Counted from the first letter of the stretch, positions 1 through 11,902 are shown. The stretch is 64,000 nucleotides of DNA from Hydnum rufescens UP504 (GCA_014904985.1 MU129029.1:1-64000); one strand, 5' to 3'. Notes: generated from the letters alone by a model not told the origin. Numbers and translations are program-made.

Positions 1-67
1 TCGTTGGTTCTGGCGGGTGCTGTTGTGGGGTTCGTGCAGGTCTGTTGATTGAGTGTGATGCAATGAC

Positions 68-181
68 CTAGAATAATAAATACATTAGTAAAAAAAAAAA
101 AAAAGTTGCACAAAAAGAGCAGCTTGGGCTGCTCTTTTTGTGTGATGGCATATGGATTGCATGAAAAATAAATAACCTTAC
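68..181 (-). other. Intron of a hairpin-intron module
   Basis: Read on the minus strand the donor is AAG|GTAAGG at 181 and the acceptor is TTCTAG|G at 68. A CTAAT branch-like site follows the hairpin, which is AAAAAGAGCAGC pairing with GCTGCTCTTTTT at about 108-143. The length is 114 bp. Splicing is inferred from consensus only. Confidence 0.7.
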
Positions 182-295
182 CTTAATTGCCATACACCTG
201 CCACAGCAGGTGTGGTGGTACCTCCTTTTCTCTGGTATTGTCGTCATTGGTTCTGGCAGGTGCTGGGGTCTGTCGATCGAATGTGATGCAATGAC

Positions 296-402
296 CTAAA
301 ATAATAATACATTAGTAAAAAATTGCGCAAAAGGAGCTGCTTGGGCTGCTCTTTTTGTGCAGCAGTGTACGCATTGCATGAAAAATAAATAAATAAGCTT
401 AC
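296..402 (-). other. Intron of a hairpin-intron module
   Basis: Minus-strand donor GTAAGC at 402, acceptor TTTTAG at 296, length 107 bp, with the standard hairpin at about 326-360. It lies directly downstream, in the same sense, of the bromodomain exon. Confidence 0.65.
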
Positions 403-421
403 CTTCATGGTATAGACTCAC

Positions 422-990
422 CCGCAAGCGCCTGGAGCCTGGATCAGGTATTGAGGGGTTGGAGGCAGAAAATTTCTTGTCAACTGTAGAAAGGTCTATA
501 GGGTGTCTGATAATTTTAGGATAGTGGGGGATACCCAATGCAATGTAGTCGACAGGCGGGTTCAATGGGATGGTGTCCTTTTGTTTTCTGAGGGTGCAGA
601 GAGTGGATTGCACAAACTTGAACTGTGCGGGAGATAATGTGGTGTGCGTTGGAGAGTTCATATAGAGAAAAGAATTTAAAAAGAGGAAAAATAAATAGAT
701 CAAGGTCCACTTACAAGTGCAGCTTTAGCTAATAGGGACCCCTCGACGAATGGTGTGGTTTTGAACGAAATGAGAGCCATGGACACATCCATTGTGCTCT
801 CATCAGTCATTTCAACGTCCCTGATCCCATGCCCATTGGGCTTGATGTCGGGGTGAGGCTCAACGCTGATGAGCCGGCAATGTCCGAGTCATAATTGTCC
901 ATGTGAACATGATGAGACATGCAGCCGCCGAACACCAAGGGCCTGGCCTCCGAATGGCTGTAAAGTACTGACCAATAAAATACAACCACA
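422..990 (-). pseudogene. Captured fragment of a BET-type bromodomain gene
   Basis: One reading frame at about 422-670 contains IPHYPKIIRHPIDLSTV, preceded by an LSPAQFKFVQ-like helix Z start and a TIPLNPPVD segment. These are the ZA-loop hallmarks of BET-family bromodomains (Bdf1/BRD4 type), which bind acetylated histone tails in the nucleus. Only the first half of the domain is present; the BC loop with the acetyl-lysine asparagine is missing. The frame ends at a GTGAGT donor (421-416). Upstream exon-like sequence (715-990) reads EMTDESTMDVSMALISF and is joined by a probable normal intron (714-623, GTAAGT donor, CACAG acceptor) that lacks a hairpin. The upstream exon is itself shifted near 810. 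It sits inside HIM-1, so transduplication of a host gene is the likely origin. The source gene is not in this window. Confidence 0.75.
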
Positions 991-1018
991 CACCACTTCG
1001 GCAGGGGTGGCTATATCT

Positions 1019-1796
1019 GATAAGTGTTTAAATTAAAACTTGTACAATGGCGCCAAAAAGAGCAGCAGTAGCTGCTCTTTTGGTGTTGCTTCTCTTTTAT
1101 TTTACTAATGTACTATCTGTTATTCCAGGCTGCCCCCCTGTGTGAAAATTGGCCCAAACGAAGCCCCCCGCATAATACGGACATGCGCAGCCACCGAAAT
1201 CTCGAGGGTCCAGCTCCCTGAGCCCATGAAGACCTGCACAGTATGTGATGATGGATAAAACATGGTACCACACACCCGCCAAAGCGGGTGTGTAGTAATC
1301 TGGTGAGTTCTCTGTCAATATACATACAATCATGCCAAAAGTGCTGCTGCTGCAGCTCTTTTGGTGCTGTCTGTTCTCTTTTTTACTAATGTACCATTCG
1401 TTATTCTAGATGGCCCCTTGCTGTGTGAACACCCGCCTGATGATGACACAGACGAGGTCCCACCTGAAATACGGACTGCCCAGCCACCCCAGACCCTGCC
1501 CGAGGGTCCAGCCCTTGAACAACCACCCACTGCACAATCACGGCTCAAGAAGGGAAGAAACTTCCATCTCACGATGAACCTGCTCAAACCCAAACTCTGA
1601 AGGATAACCAGCAGAGTCTATTGATCATTGGTGATACCTCTCATCGAACACCACACACCTGCCGCAGCGGGTGTGTGGTGATCTAGGTGGGTGTTCAATC
1701 ACTACATATACACAGGCACCAAAAGAGCAGTGAATCTGCTCTTTTGGTGCTGCCTGGGTTCTTTTTTTACTAATGATGTATTATTTATTATTCTAG
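1019..1796 (+). other. Three plus-strand hairpin-intron modules of HIM-1
   Basis: Introns are about 1019-1128 (donor changed to ATAAGT, acceptor ATTCCAG), 1303-1409 (GTGAGT to TTCTAG, 107 bp) and 1687-1796 (GTGGGT to TTCTAG, 110 bp). Hairpins are of the CCAAAAGAGCAG/CTGCTCTTTTGG type. The exon at 1410-1686 has a short acidic, proline-rich frame that I do not recognise. Confidence 0.6.
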
Positions 1797-1930
1797 GCTT
1801 CCCCTCACTATGAAAACACACCCAACACAAATATGGTCAAGGGCCCATACGAAATACCACCGCACAGCTGCCCAAGGGCCCAGCCCTTGAATGTCTGCAC
1901 AATCCCAGAACACCTGTGAAGCCCCACATT

Positions 1931-2279
1931 ATGGGGGGAATTTGGCCTGATGGGTTCATCCTCTTTTTTCACATTTTTGATACAAATATTATTCAGCTGA
2001 GTACAATCGTAATTATGTAATTATTGAATAAATATAATATTCATTATGAGAATATTTGAGAATTGTATAATGAGCTGAACTTGACTGCCTGAGTAGCAAG
2101 TAGGGACATTACAGTAGTATCAATAGTCTGGGACTCCCTACATAGTCTCAGATCAAACCCGCCTGCATATTCCTGGGGATGGCAGGTTCTTGGCGGGTTT
2201 TAGTCACAGGTCCATATTGGTACTCCCACCCTGCGGGGATCTCCCCCGCGGGGTCAAAACCCGTGGGTTTTGAAACCCC
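1931..2279. other. Spacer with AT-rich tract
   Basis: An AT-rich stretch (about 1975-2080) is followed by GC-rich repeats (2150-2290) in which CCCGCGGGG, AACCCGTGGG and TTTTGAAACCCC are arranged as small inverted repeats, as in many fungal MITE ends. No reading frame or clear terminus was recognised. Confidence 0.4.
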
Positions 2280-3280
2280 GTGCAATACCCTACACCAGTC
2301 TTTGGTGTCGTGGAGTATCCGCATCGTGACCATTGTGATACTGTGCCTGATCGTTGTCCTGACTCTCCTGAGGCAGCTGCAGCTGCAGTGGCCGAATATT
2401 TTGCTGCAATGAAGAAGTGGGACAAGCAGAATGTTGATGTCACCAAGTATATCATACACATCAATGTTCCACTAGTTCATGTGCAGCACCTGGTCAATTG
2501 GTTCATCAGGCTGCATTTGGGATATCCTGGTGAACTTGATCACAATGATCGTCCTCTCTGTGAAGCTGCATCGCGTGTTTTGCCTGCTGGCAAAATTTGC
2601 AAGACTGATGTGGTCACTTTACAGGACTTCCTTGGTCGTGGCCTGTGGCCTGCTGCCCAGGCATACAAGGTGCCAAAGTTCTATTACAAATACGAATTCG
2701 GGGAGGTGATAAAAATCTATGTCAATGAGGATGACAGTCCAATGGCTTCTTCATCAAAGGCAGTGGGCAATAACATGGAGGATCATGGTTTCAATATCTA
2801 TGATGACATCATGGGGAACCCCTATGACGAGGACAACAATAATTGGGAGAATGAGGGGGACTATGATCTCAATCCTACTCCTCACTTGGATGCAAAACAG
2901 GAGGCTGAAGCAAAGGCCCTAGTACTCACTGCCGAAAGTGGAGATGGTACTGCAAAGTCTCAAATTACTAAAGTTCTTCAAGGTGCCCAGGGGAAGAAGA
3001 GGGGGAAATGGCACAATGGGAAGCCTCCCCAAACTGACTTCGAGACTGCAGTTATGCAATTGTGGAGATCCTCCGATGGCCCCTCAAAGGCGAAAAAAAG
3101 CAGGCGAAAAAACTTGCCCAGGAGAGATGGCATGCTGAGGCAGACACAGTGGCAGCCCCCCAGATCAGAGCGCTGGAGGAGGCTCAAAGGCTTGAAGCAG
3201 AAAGACTGAAATGGGAAGCAGAAGAGCATGTGCGCCTTCAACAGGGTGGACATGCCTCTGTTGCACCTGCTCCCTCTTCT

Positions 3281-3418
3281 GTTCCTGCCCCTCCAGTTCC
3301 TGCCCTCCAGTTCCTGCCCCTCCAGTTCCTGCCCCTCCAGTTCCTGCCCCTCCAGTTCCTGCCCTCCAGTTCCTGCCCCTCCAGTTCCTGCCCCTCCAGT
3401 TCCTGCCTTCCTGTTCCT
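3281..3418 (+). repeat. 15-bp coding minisatellite (PAPPV)
   Basis: About nine copies of a 15-bp unit CCTGCCCCTCCAGTT. Two copies lack one C, so the PAPPV frame changes to LQFLP inside the array. This explains part of the broken frame of locus 1. Confidence 0.9.
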
Positions 3419-3596
3419 TCTGCCCCTGCTTCTGTGCCGAATCCTGCTCGGCCATGCACTCCGACCCTGACCCCTACTTCTCTTGAGCCTGGTTCTCCTC
3501 ACACTCCCACATATTCTCCTGTCACTCCAGTGAGTGACCCATTTCCACCTTGTGCACCATCTCCCCATCGTTTGTCCCTGCCTCCTCGTCAAGCGT

Positions 3597-3779
3597 GATC
3601 CCCTCATCATTCGCGATCCCCTTGTCATTCGCGATCCCCTCATCGTTTGTGATCCCCTCATTGTTCACGATCCCCTCGTCATTCGCAATCCCCTTGTCAT
3701 TCACGATCCCCTCATTGTGCATGATCCCTTCGTTGTGCACGATCCCCTTGTCATGCACAATCCCCTCATTGTGTGCCAT
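3597..3779 (+). repeat. 18-bp coding minisatellite
   Basis: Ten or so degenerate copies of an 18-bp unit of the form GATCCCCTCRTCATTCGC. One frame gives RSPxHS/RSPHC repeats that run into the basic segment of locus 1; other frames give DPLVIR or SFAIPL. Confidence 0.85.
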
Positions 3780-5016
3780 CTCCTCTTCATCATGTGCCAT
3801 CTCCCCCTCATGTGTCATTCTCTCCCCACCGTGCACTGTTTCACTGCTGGTCCCTGTCTCCCCCTGGCCATGCCTGGTCCCACCATCACCGGGCACCTTC
3901 TCCCTGCCCTGCTCCATCTTCTTTTCATCAGTCCCCTCTCCTCCTCATCGAGCCTGGTCTCCCGCTTGTCAAGGTCCATCCTTCCACTCTGGCCACCCAA
4001 AGGAAGGCCAAGATCACCCCTGGAGCCACCAAGGGGGCCACGAGCAGTGCAACAAGAACCGCCAAGGGGACGACCTGGGGAGTTGGGAAGGCAATGGGAG
4101 CCATCAAGCTCCCGAGCGTCCAAGAGCTTGAGCGCCAGAGCCATGGCTGCTTCAGGGATGATCATGATGGGCAGATGTGGGATGGACCTTGGCAGAGTGC
4201 CTTGTCTTCAAAGGCACCAACCCATCAGCCCCTGCCACAGCCAGCATGGAGGCCGTCCCTCTCTCCATCCTGAGAGTATGCACGTCCAGGCCCATCTCAA
4301 CTGTGTCACCACAGTCGGACACCGCCACTGTCCTCTGGACCACCGCCCAGTTGTCAGGATCCTCCATCACCACCCCAACCTGAGGCTACACCTCTCCTGA
4401 GTCGCTTAGGGCCTGCGCCAATGCCGTTTCCTCAAGGCTCTGTGGCACCTACTGCCAGCGTTGCACTGAGTGTTTCAGACATGAGCATGCCGTGGCCTCC
4501 ACCAGAATGCCTGAGGCTAGCCAATGGTATGCATTGGATATTGCAGGTGTCGATGGCCAAGAGGACCCCTTGACCTGGGTGCACCAGAACCCTCATCTGG
4601 GTGTGCTGGCAGCACGGAGGGTGAAACCCATTCAGAAGAAGGGCACAATGTACCACATGTACCTCCTCTTCAAGGATGTGGCCAAACGGGATTCATGTTG
4701 GAGTGTCTTGGTATCTTCATGCGGTGGCAAGACACTTCTCCCTTTCCTGTACATGGATACACTGGTGAATTGTTTTGGAGTTGCTGAAGTAAGGTACATG
4801 CAGGAGGTGTACATCAATGCAATCTCAACTGCTGAGATCCAGGAGCTCCTGGCTGTTGGACCATGCCGTTATGCGACACCCAGTGATGCTATCCCTGAGA
4901 TGCTTGACTATATTCAGTATCCTGCATTACTCGACCCTCATCCTGCTCCTCCCAAGCATGAGCGAACTCGTGCCATGATTAGTGTCGAGTTTGACACTGA
5001 ATGGCTCAGCAGATGA

Positions 5017-6100
5017 CTCCATCATGCATGAAAGGAAGACCCAGGCACCGTGACAGTCAGTATGCGATGCATGGAGATGCAGATGATCGTGCACAGGGCT
5101 CCGGCAAAGGGTACTGCTTTGGCTTTCTGTGAGAACATTTGGCCAGTGCCTGGGGGCATGATGATATCTGACATACGCCAGATCTCCAGATGGGCATATG
5201 CTGATCTTGGAGGGAGCAAGGTTCATTCGAGCACGGAGAATTTTGGATGAACAAGGATCCAGCCGGCATGGTGTATTGTCTTGGAGTTAAATAGGGACCA
5301 GCCTCGATTCCACAAGTGGATTGATGAGTAGGTATATCTCTAGCCTTACTCTCGTTCATATGCTATTCAACCATCCCCTTCACCACCAGCCCATTTCCCC
5401 ACACTGCCAGCTCGTTGCTGCCTTCCCTCTGCCATTTCCTGCATCCTGTCGTTGCCTTCAACCTCCTGCACTTTCCTCTCTATCCTCCATTCCTCGACGT
5501 TAATATTATCATCTTACATATATTGTGCATGTACTCATTCATACAATAATATATACATCCGTCTGTACTGAAGAATCGTTTACCGGCAATGTCCGGGAAT
5601 ATCGTTCACTTGCACAACATTAACAGTCTCTGGTGGAGTCTGGTTTTGGACAGTGTGACCATACACTCCCTATTTCCTGCTCCACTGAAGACTTTCCATC
5701 CACTACACTCCTTCTACTGGCTTTTGGTTGTCTTCCAACAAACCTGCGAAGTCCCAGGGCTACACCTTGCACTCCTACCTCTTGCCAGCCTTTGGGGGTT
5801 CTTGGAGAGTCTGGTCAAAGACGGTGCACACTGCACCCCTATCGCCTGCTTTCCATCTGCTTTTTTTGGCATCTCATTCACTCCTGCCACACTCGCTGTC
5901 TTCCAACTACCTGACACTTTCAATCCCTCAAAGCCTGGTTTAGGACAGCACAGTTTTTTGTGCTCTCCCTATTCCTACTTTGCACCATGTGATATCTCGC
6001 CATCCATTCCCTCAATGTTGTAGCCTGAAGTTGCGAGGGTGCACTTTCTGTACCCCCCACTTCTACTACTTTTTTTCATGAGCTGACTCCTAGCCCGATA
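5017..6100. other. Intergenic, no feature recognised
   Basis: Only short uncorrelated frames occur here. Sequence before 6101 is pyrimidine-rich, which would suit a promoter for locus 2, but no defined element can be named. Confidence 0.4.
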
Positions 6101-8621
6101 TGCCACCTAAGACATATCAAGCCCGAAAAAGGACCACAAGGCCTGCTGCCACCCCAGCAGGTTGAATGGCCTGGTCCTCTACAATAACCAATGACACCAC
6201 AGTCCCTTCAACAAGCAGTGAATCTGCTAGTGGGCCCAGACGAGAGAGTCTTCTGACACAACTGGCAAAGCTTCCAGCACCCCCATTATGCACCCTGTCC
6301 CTCAGTGTAATGAGTGGTTTATTGACATTCTGTCGTTGCAATCGCACCAACAAACAGTTCAGCTCACTCCACCTCGATCTAGAAACCATCCCAGTGTACC
6401 TACAGTGTGTTTCCTATCCATTTTATTTCCTAGATTGCTTTAAATTGACTTCCACTACAGTCCATTCCTTATTCTTCGAATCCTGCTGGTCACTCCCCAT
6501 CTCCTGCTGGTTCTCCCACTCCATTTCCTGGTCTTTCTCATGCTCAATCACCCTGTATTCCTCGTGCTCAATCACCCCGTATTCCTTGTGCTCAATCACC
6601 CCGTATTCCTTGTGCTCAATTGCCCTGTATTCCTCGTGCTCAATTGCCCTGTATTCCTCATGCTCAATTGCCCCCTATTCCTTGTGCTCAATTGCCCCAT
6701 ATTCCTTGTGCTCAATTGCCCATATTCCTCGTGCTCAATCACCCCATATTCCTCGTGCTCAATCACCCTGTATTCCTCGTGCTCAATCACCCCGTATTCC
6801 TCATGCTCAATTGCCCTGTATTCATCGTGCTCAATCTTGCAATCACTCTCGTGGTTGTCCTCGCACTCGGTCTCCTGCTCAGTCCCCCGCTCAGGCCACC
6901 ACTTGGTCTCCCCAGCCCCCAAGTCATACCTCATCTCACACATTTGGCAATTCTCCATTCGTTGGGGATTTTGATCATGAGGTCAAGCCTTCTGGTCTAT
7001 ATCATCAGTGTGAAAATTCAGTCATTTTGGATCCACCAAATCCAAATGATGGGAATCCAGATGTTGAGGATGACGACTCGGTTGCCGAGGAGGGTGACAC
7101 TGCGCAAATCAAATCACAGGGTGGACCATTTACAGACAAACAAGTCACTGAGATCAGAGGCATTGTTGAATCCATGAACCATGAGCTCAAATGCAAGGTG
7201 AAAGAGTGGGACAGGCCTCTTGAGTCTGTGATGCGGATCGGGAACCTTGCAATAAGCACGAGAGAACAGCGAAGTGCTGGGAATCCATGGAATGCGTATC
7301 AGGCCTCGTATGAGAAGGACCCCGAGCCAGACTGTCCCCATCACAAGTATGTGGAAAAAGTCATACAGCCAGCCTATTGTGAGCTCATTTCTGCACATGG
7401 TGGTGAAGACTCCGATGCATGGAAAAAGAAATCGAAGGAGCTTGTGGATCAGCACAGGCAGCCCAAGCTTTTGATATTGCCCTCTCACCGGCCACGATGG
7501 GCAAAGTCATTAAGCAGACTATGTAACGCTGGAAGGATGACTTGAAATGGATGGCCACTATGAACATCCACGGGTTCTGTGGAATTGTCAGCGACGTTCC
7601 TGACGAGGTGGCTTCGAAACAGAATGCTCTATTCACCGGCTTGCCAGCGATGAAGGACTGGCTAAATTTGTCTTTCCCAAAAGACAGTATGTCATTGAAG
7701 ATGATTCATTCCCACATCCTGGTCTATCAGGGGCAACATCTTTTATGCCAAAATCAGAAGCAAAAGATTCCAAAGTCTATGCATCTGATGCGGAAGGAGA
7801 TTTCAGAGGAGCTCAATAACCTTCTGACTCCTCTGATTGGTCGGGTACTGCGTATACCTTGGGCAAGTCTCCCCCAATTCCTTGTCAACAACGAGTTGAA
7901 GATTGAGAATTGGGTTACGGAATCTGAATTTCCAAGTCTCTTGTCCCTTGATGTTGCTGTAGTCCGAACAGAGAGTTGGAAGAAGCTTTGGCATACCTTT
8001 TTCCAGCCATCAGCTGATTCAACAAAGGTCCGAGTTACTCAGCTCAAGCATATCGCCCAGGAGAATAATGGGAAGCTTCCCAGTGACACTGTAATTGTCT
8101 CTGATCAATTCAATAACCCACTCCTGACTGTTGCTCAAGTGGATGGACTGGGGGAGCCAAAAGAGTCCAATGCCAACACTGCCAATGGGACTCCTGTCGC
8201 AGGTGGTGCTTCTGGGCCCAGGAAGCAGGCCTCTCAAGGCAATGGCCACTCATGGAAGAAAAAGAGGATGGGCCCTAAGCATCCAATGTCTGCTGAATTC
8301 ATCGACGAGCCCAGTGACGATGATGGCCCTGCAACAGATACATTTGAAAATCCAGGTGGAGCAAGTTCTGTTGGTGGTCAATCTAGTGGAACTACTTGGG
8401 GTGGTGCTGGGTCTTCCGTCGATGGTGTTGTCAATGATCAATTTAGTGGGAATGCTTCGAGCAGTGTCATCAATGGTACAATGGACTGGGCCAGGGGATA
8501 TGGTCAAAACCAGCAAGAATACAACCCACATGATGATCCCTTGATGGCATCCCTGTTTGTGAGGTACCCTGATTTGAACCTTGGCTTGAATCAAGGGTTT
8601 GATGATGGATTTCCTCTCTAA
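6101..8621 (+). pseudogene. Decayed gene of unknown function (locus 2)
   Basis: The best start is the ATG at 6101 (MPPKTYQARKRTTRPAA), which meets TGA at about 6164; the frame continues beyond it as MAWSSTITNDTTVPSTSS. An AQSPHIPR-type minisatellite (6543-6835) leads into SPAQSPAQATTWSPQPPS and then a folded-looking region with EIRGIVESMNHELKCKV and KYVEKVIQPAYCELISAHGG. A one-base deletion near 7458 moves the true frame to one reading QAFDIALSPATMGKVIKQTM, followed by a TAA stop and RWKDDLKWMATMNIHGFCG. That frame stays open to 8621, through HSHILVYQGQHLLC, a Lys/Gly linker and a Ser/Gly/Asp-rich tail. I recognise no domain. The internal repeat, acidic linker and position among transposons suggest a transposon-associated protein, but this is inference. 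Confidence 0.5.
6543..6835 (+). repeat. 24-bp coding minisatellite
   Basis: About twelve copies of a 24-bp unit TCAATCACCCYGTATTCCTCGTGC. The frame that joins both flanks gives eight-residue AQSPHIPR/AQLPCIPH repeats. One short copy near 6720 shifts the frame. Confidence 0.9.
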
Positions 8622-8680
8622 ATTCTTCCACCCAATCTCTGCTTGTGGATGTCTCGGATGTGTGCTTTGCATGCTTTTGT

Positions 8681-9046
8681 GTGCTTCATGCACTTTGAGT
8701 ACCTCTGCCTTCCCTTGGCCTTTTTTAAGACAAATGTTTTCCCTTCATTTGACATACTACACCTATTTCTTGGATTTAATTTCTTAATCTCTGAAGAACT
8801 CGATGTCTTGTTAATTGCTCTATGCATATATAACACATTAATTGACTTGATATCTGCTGCTGTACCATGAGAAACCTTAAAGGTTGTGAGTTTGATATCA
8901 AAATCCCCAAGGGCAGACTTATGGATTGACCTAAGGTCACCCTCCTGAAATTATTTGATATCAAAGGATTCTGATGCCTGCTAGGCTTTTGATTTGACAC
9001 AGTTTGACATACCTATTAAGGCCCCTCTAAGTGGCTGACTGAGGTG
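8681..9046 (+). repeat. Direct repeat A, copy 1
   Basis: About 366 bp nearly identical to 13162-13526. It starts GTGCTTCATGCACTTTGAG and ends near CTGACTGAGGTG. The ends are not TG...CA, so it is not an evident LTR. It overlaps the 3' flank of locus 2. Function unknown. Confidence 0.85.
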
Positions 9047-9350
9047 CTCTGTGCCATGTTTGGCTAGGAGACCACCATTATATTGAGGCAGTGGGCAAAG
9101 GCCAAATACCTGTTAATATGAAAACAGGGACCAGCACACTCATACCTGCTATTTTTCAATCTGTTCTCCATGTTCCCAATCTAAATGGGAATTTGCTTTC
9201 TGTACAACAACTTGGCCACTCTGGCTGCTTGACTCAATTCATGGAAAGCAAGTGTGTAATACAGAATGCAAAAAATGAGGTTGTTGGTCAAGCTCCCCTC
9301 AATGGAAATCTCTATGTGCTCCAAGTCCTAGTCCATGTGGAAGAGTGGGT
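9047..9350 (+). pseudogene. Copia polyprotein fragment, copy 1
   Basis: The frame reads GDHHYIEAVGKGQIPVN, then IFQSVLHVPNLNGNLLSVQQL and CVIQNAKNEVVGQAPLNGNLYVLQV. This order (VG.G...V..VLHVPNL..NLLSVQQL) is the protease to GAG-pre-integrase segment of Ty1/Copia polyproteins. No integrase, reverse transcriptase or LTR of the same element follows, because HIM-2 inserts at 9351. Confidence 0.85.
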
Positions 9351-9395
9351 CAGGCTGGTCAGTCACATGGGGGACCTAATTTAGGTACCACTTTC

Positions 9396-9957
9396 TGTAA
9401 CAAACTGCCTCCCAGATTCAGGAGGGCACTTGCTATCGTACTTGGACAAAGCAAAGTTGACAGGTTGGGAGCCAGATAGGAGGGGATAAGGGGATAAGAA
9501 GGTGAAAGGGAAATCACACCACCCTTAGCACTGGCTTTGGGTGGAGGAGCTGCACACAGGGCTAAGCACTGGCTTTTCCCTGAGCACAGGAGAAAAGGAT
9601 GCAAAGGAATGGAGTGAATGATGAAAGATAGTAAAGTAGTGACTGGCCAAGTGGCACAGTCACTACCTAAGGAGAGGAAGGGGATCAGTAAGAGGAGGGG
9701 TGACCCTGCTTACTGCTTTCCCTGCTAGAGTCCCAAGGCACAAGTCCAAAGCCAGGGAAAGGGCTAGTATTGATGGCTACTAGGGGCCAGCAAGATATCC
9801 AGATAGAAGCAGCAGAGACAAGAGACAAGAGGCAAGAGGGTTCATGGTTCTCGCTAGGTGTAGAGGTCTGGGCAAAAGTTACTTATTCAATCTTGGCATC
9901 TGCCATATATACATGACTTTTGAGTTTGAACTCCCTTATGTAATACACTATATTACA
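9396..9957 (-). mobile_element. Solo LTR, family A, inside HIM-2
   Basis: 562 bp from TGTAAC to ATTACA, reverse complement of the LTRs at 28344, 35078 and 43618. It is bounded by a perfect 5-bp target duplication CTTTC (9391-9395 and 9958-9962). The host sequence on both sides rejoins to the uninterrupted HIM end seen at 55383. It is an LTR recombination product with no internal region. Confidence 0.95.
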
Positions 9958-11252
9958 CTTTCGGGGCAGAAAATGGTACCTAATAGGTCCCCCAGACCTT
10001 ATGGCTGAAATCAGGCCATTTCAATTCAGTTTTTTGGCCATCTGTTGGCCAATCCATGGCTGTGCTAGATTATATACTTATTTAGTATTATTTGTTTACT
10101 ATTTATTATTATTATTACTACTATTATTATATACATATTACCCCCCCCCCCTGGGGGGCATGGTTCATGTGGGTTATGTGCCTGCATCTGCATATACCCA
10201 CCATACACCCCCGGTCAGGGGCTGGTTCCCTTTGGGCACTCCCTCAAGGGAGTTGGTTTTCATTTGTGGGGGCTCATTCATGGTTATTGTTCATGGTGTC
10301 TCATTTGGCAGGTTCATAGTTGGGGGTTTGCAGGGGTTCTGGTTCAGGATCTAAAGAAACAATTGATGAAGCATTAGTAGAACAGTAATGCAGTGCAAAA
10401 ATAGCAGCTTATGCTGCTCTTTTTGTGCCACAAGAATAAGAAATGAAAATTAAAAATTAAAAAATACCTTGTAGTACCCCACACCCACTGTGGGAGTGTG
10501 GGGTACTGGGCTGTGTACTTTGGGTCATACATACAGTGGTTCATACAGGGTCCTCTCTGTGCCTTGTTGATCAGGTGTCAATAAGTGGGGTTGCCAGGGG
10601 GGGGGGGTTTGCATCAGTATTTGCTTGCAAGAGAAGTTGAGACCTACAGGATGAGAAATTTAAATCAGTTAATAATTGAACACCATGCAAAACGAGCAGC
10701 TTTTGCTGCTCTTTCTGCATGGGTGCAGCTACTGGGCAGGCCAGGGACTCACCTTACATAGGACCACACACCCACCATGGTGGGTGTGTGATTCCTGGTG
10801 CCCACATTAGGCATGGGTGCATCCTTGTTTGGCATGGTTGCATCCCCATTTGACGTGGCTGCATCCTTGTTTGGCATGGTGCCACATGTCATGTCCTGGG
10901 CACATTGGCATGGCATGTTGCATTGGCATGTTGCATTGTGTTGGCATGTCATGTTGTGTTGCTGTGCTGTGTTCACATTGGTGTGTCACATGGGTGTTTG
11001 GGCTCTGGTCATTTTGTGGGTTACCATCATGCATTGGACGAGGGCCCAGCTAGAATAATTAAAAGCACATTAGTAAAAAAATTCGAAAGCAGCACAAAAA
11101 GCGCAGCTTTTGCTGCTCTTTTTGTGCCAATGTATCTATTACAATTCATGAAAAGACATACCTTGTATGACCACACACCCACTGCTGCAGGTGTGTGGTC
11201 ATCTGTGCCTGCCTGTTGGTTTCCTGTTCAGTCAATGTATGCACATTTCAAT

Positions 11253-11902
11253 CAACTCAATGCCAGCAATTGCTGGATCCCCAAAAGCACTTAAGTGCCA
11301 TCACCACAAGTACCATCTAAATTAATAGCCAGTATATAGACAAGGAATATGTTATTATGTAATATACATTTTCCCAAAAGACAACAAAGACAACCATAGT
11401 GGGTCAGAGCTCAATGAGGCATGAAATGCCTACATTGCAAGCTGAATTAAACCAGTTCTATAGGTTGAAATGGGCCCAAATGCAAATATATTTGTGGCAT
11501 ATATGCCCTCTATGTGGATGATTAATTTTATCAGATGTTCTGTCAATTTTTCAATTTTTCATGCCCTCAATTCCCTAAATAGGGAATTGAGGGCACAAAA
11601 AATTGAAAAATTGATGGAACATCTGATATAATTAATCATCCACATAGAGGGCATATATGCCACAAATATATTTGCATTTGGGCCCATTTCAACCTATAGA
11701 ACTGGCTTAATTCAGCTTGCAATGTAGGCATTTCATGCCTCATTGAGCTCTGACCCACTATGGTTGTCTTTGTCATCTTTTGGGAAAATATATATTACAT
11801 AATAACATATTCCTTGTCTATATACTGGCCATTAATTTAGATGGTACTTGTGGTGACAGCACTTGAGTGCTTTTGGGATCTGGCAATTGCCAGCATTGAG
11901 TT
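11253..11902. repeat. Palindromic core of HIM-2
   Basis: An almost perfect inverted repeat with arms of about 320 bp and its centre at the CCCTAAATAGGG motif near 11577. Arms run from CAACTCAATGCCAGCAATTG outward-in and back. Module arrays point away from it on both sides, which makes it the natural place for a bidirectional promoter (inference). Confidence 0.95.

Larger units (their letters stand above)
1..1930. mobile_element. HIM-1: fold-back element with hairpin-intron modules, cut by window edge
   Basis: The left part carries two hairpin-intron modules on the minus strand (introns 68-181 and 296-402). The right part carries three on the plus strand (introns about 1019-1128, 1303-1409 and 1687-1796), so modules diverge from about position 990. 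Each intron holds an inverted repeat around AAAAGAGCAGC/GCTGCTCTTTT, a CTAAT branch-like site and a TTCTAG or similar acceptor. Exonic hairpins of the ACACCTGC...GCAGGTGT type lie just before donors at about 190-222, 1268-1302 and 1650-1681. Unlike HIM-2, -4 and -7 there is no long palindromic core; the middle holds a piece of a bromodomain gene. The left end is outside the window and no right terminal repeat was identified. Confidence 0.7.
2280..5016 (+). pseudogene. Decayed gene of unknown function (locus 1)
   Basis: The first frame (2280-about 3100) encodes an alanine-rich start, a well-structured segment around VHVQHLVNWFIRLHLGYPGE, then an acidic Asn/Asp-rich linker. The meaningful frame then shifts near 3060-3110 to one reading KKLAQERWHAEAD and an Ala/Glu-rich coiled coil. 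A PAPPV minisatellite and an RSPH-type repeat follow, then a basic Thr/Ala/Lys segment (about 3960-4150). The last frame (4492-5016) reads QWYALDIAGVDGQEDPLTWV and MYHMYLLFKDVAKRDSCW and looks protein-like throughout. At least two shifts lie inside the minisatellites, where unit length varies by one base. I recognise no domain. It may be one protein broken by indels, possibly transposon-linked like locus 2, which has the same plan of ordered segments around a low-complexity repeat. Confidence 0.5.
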
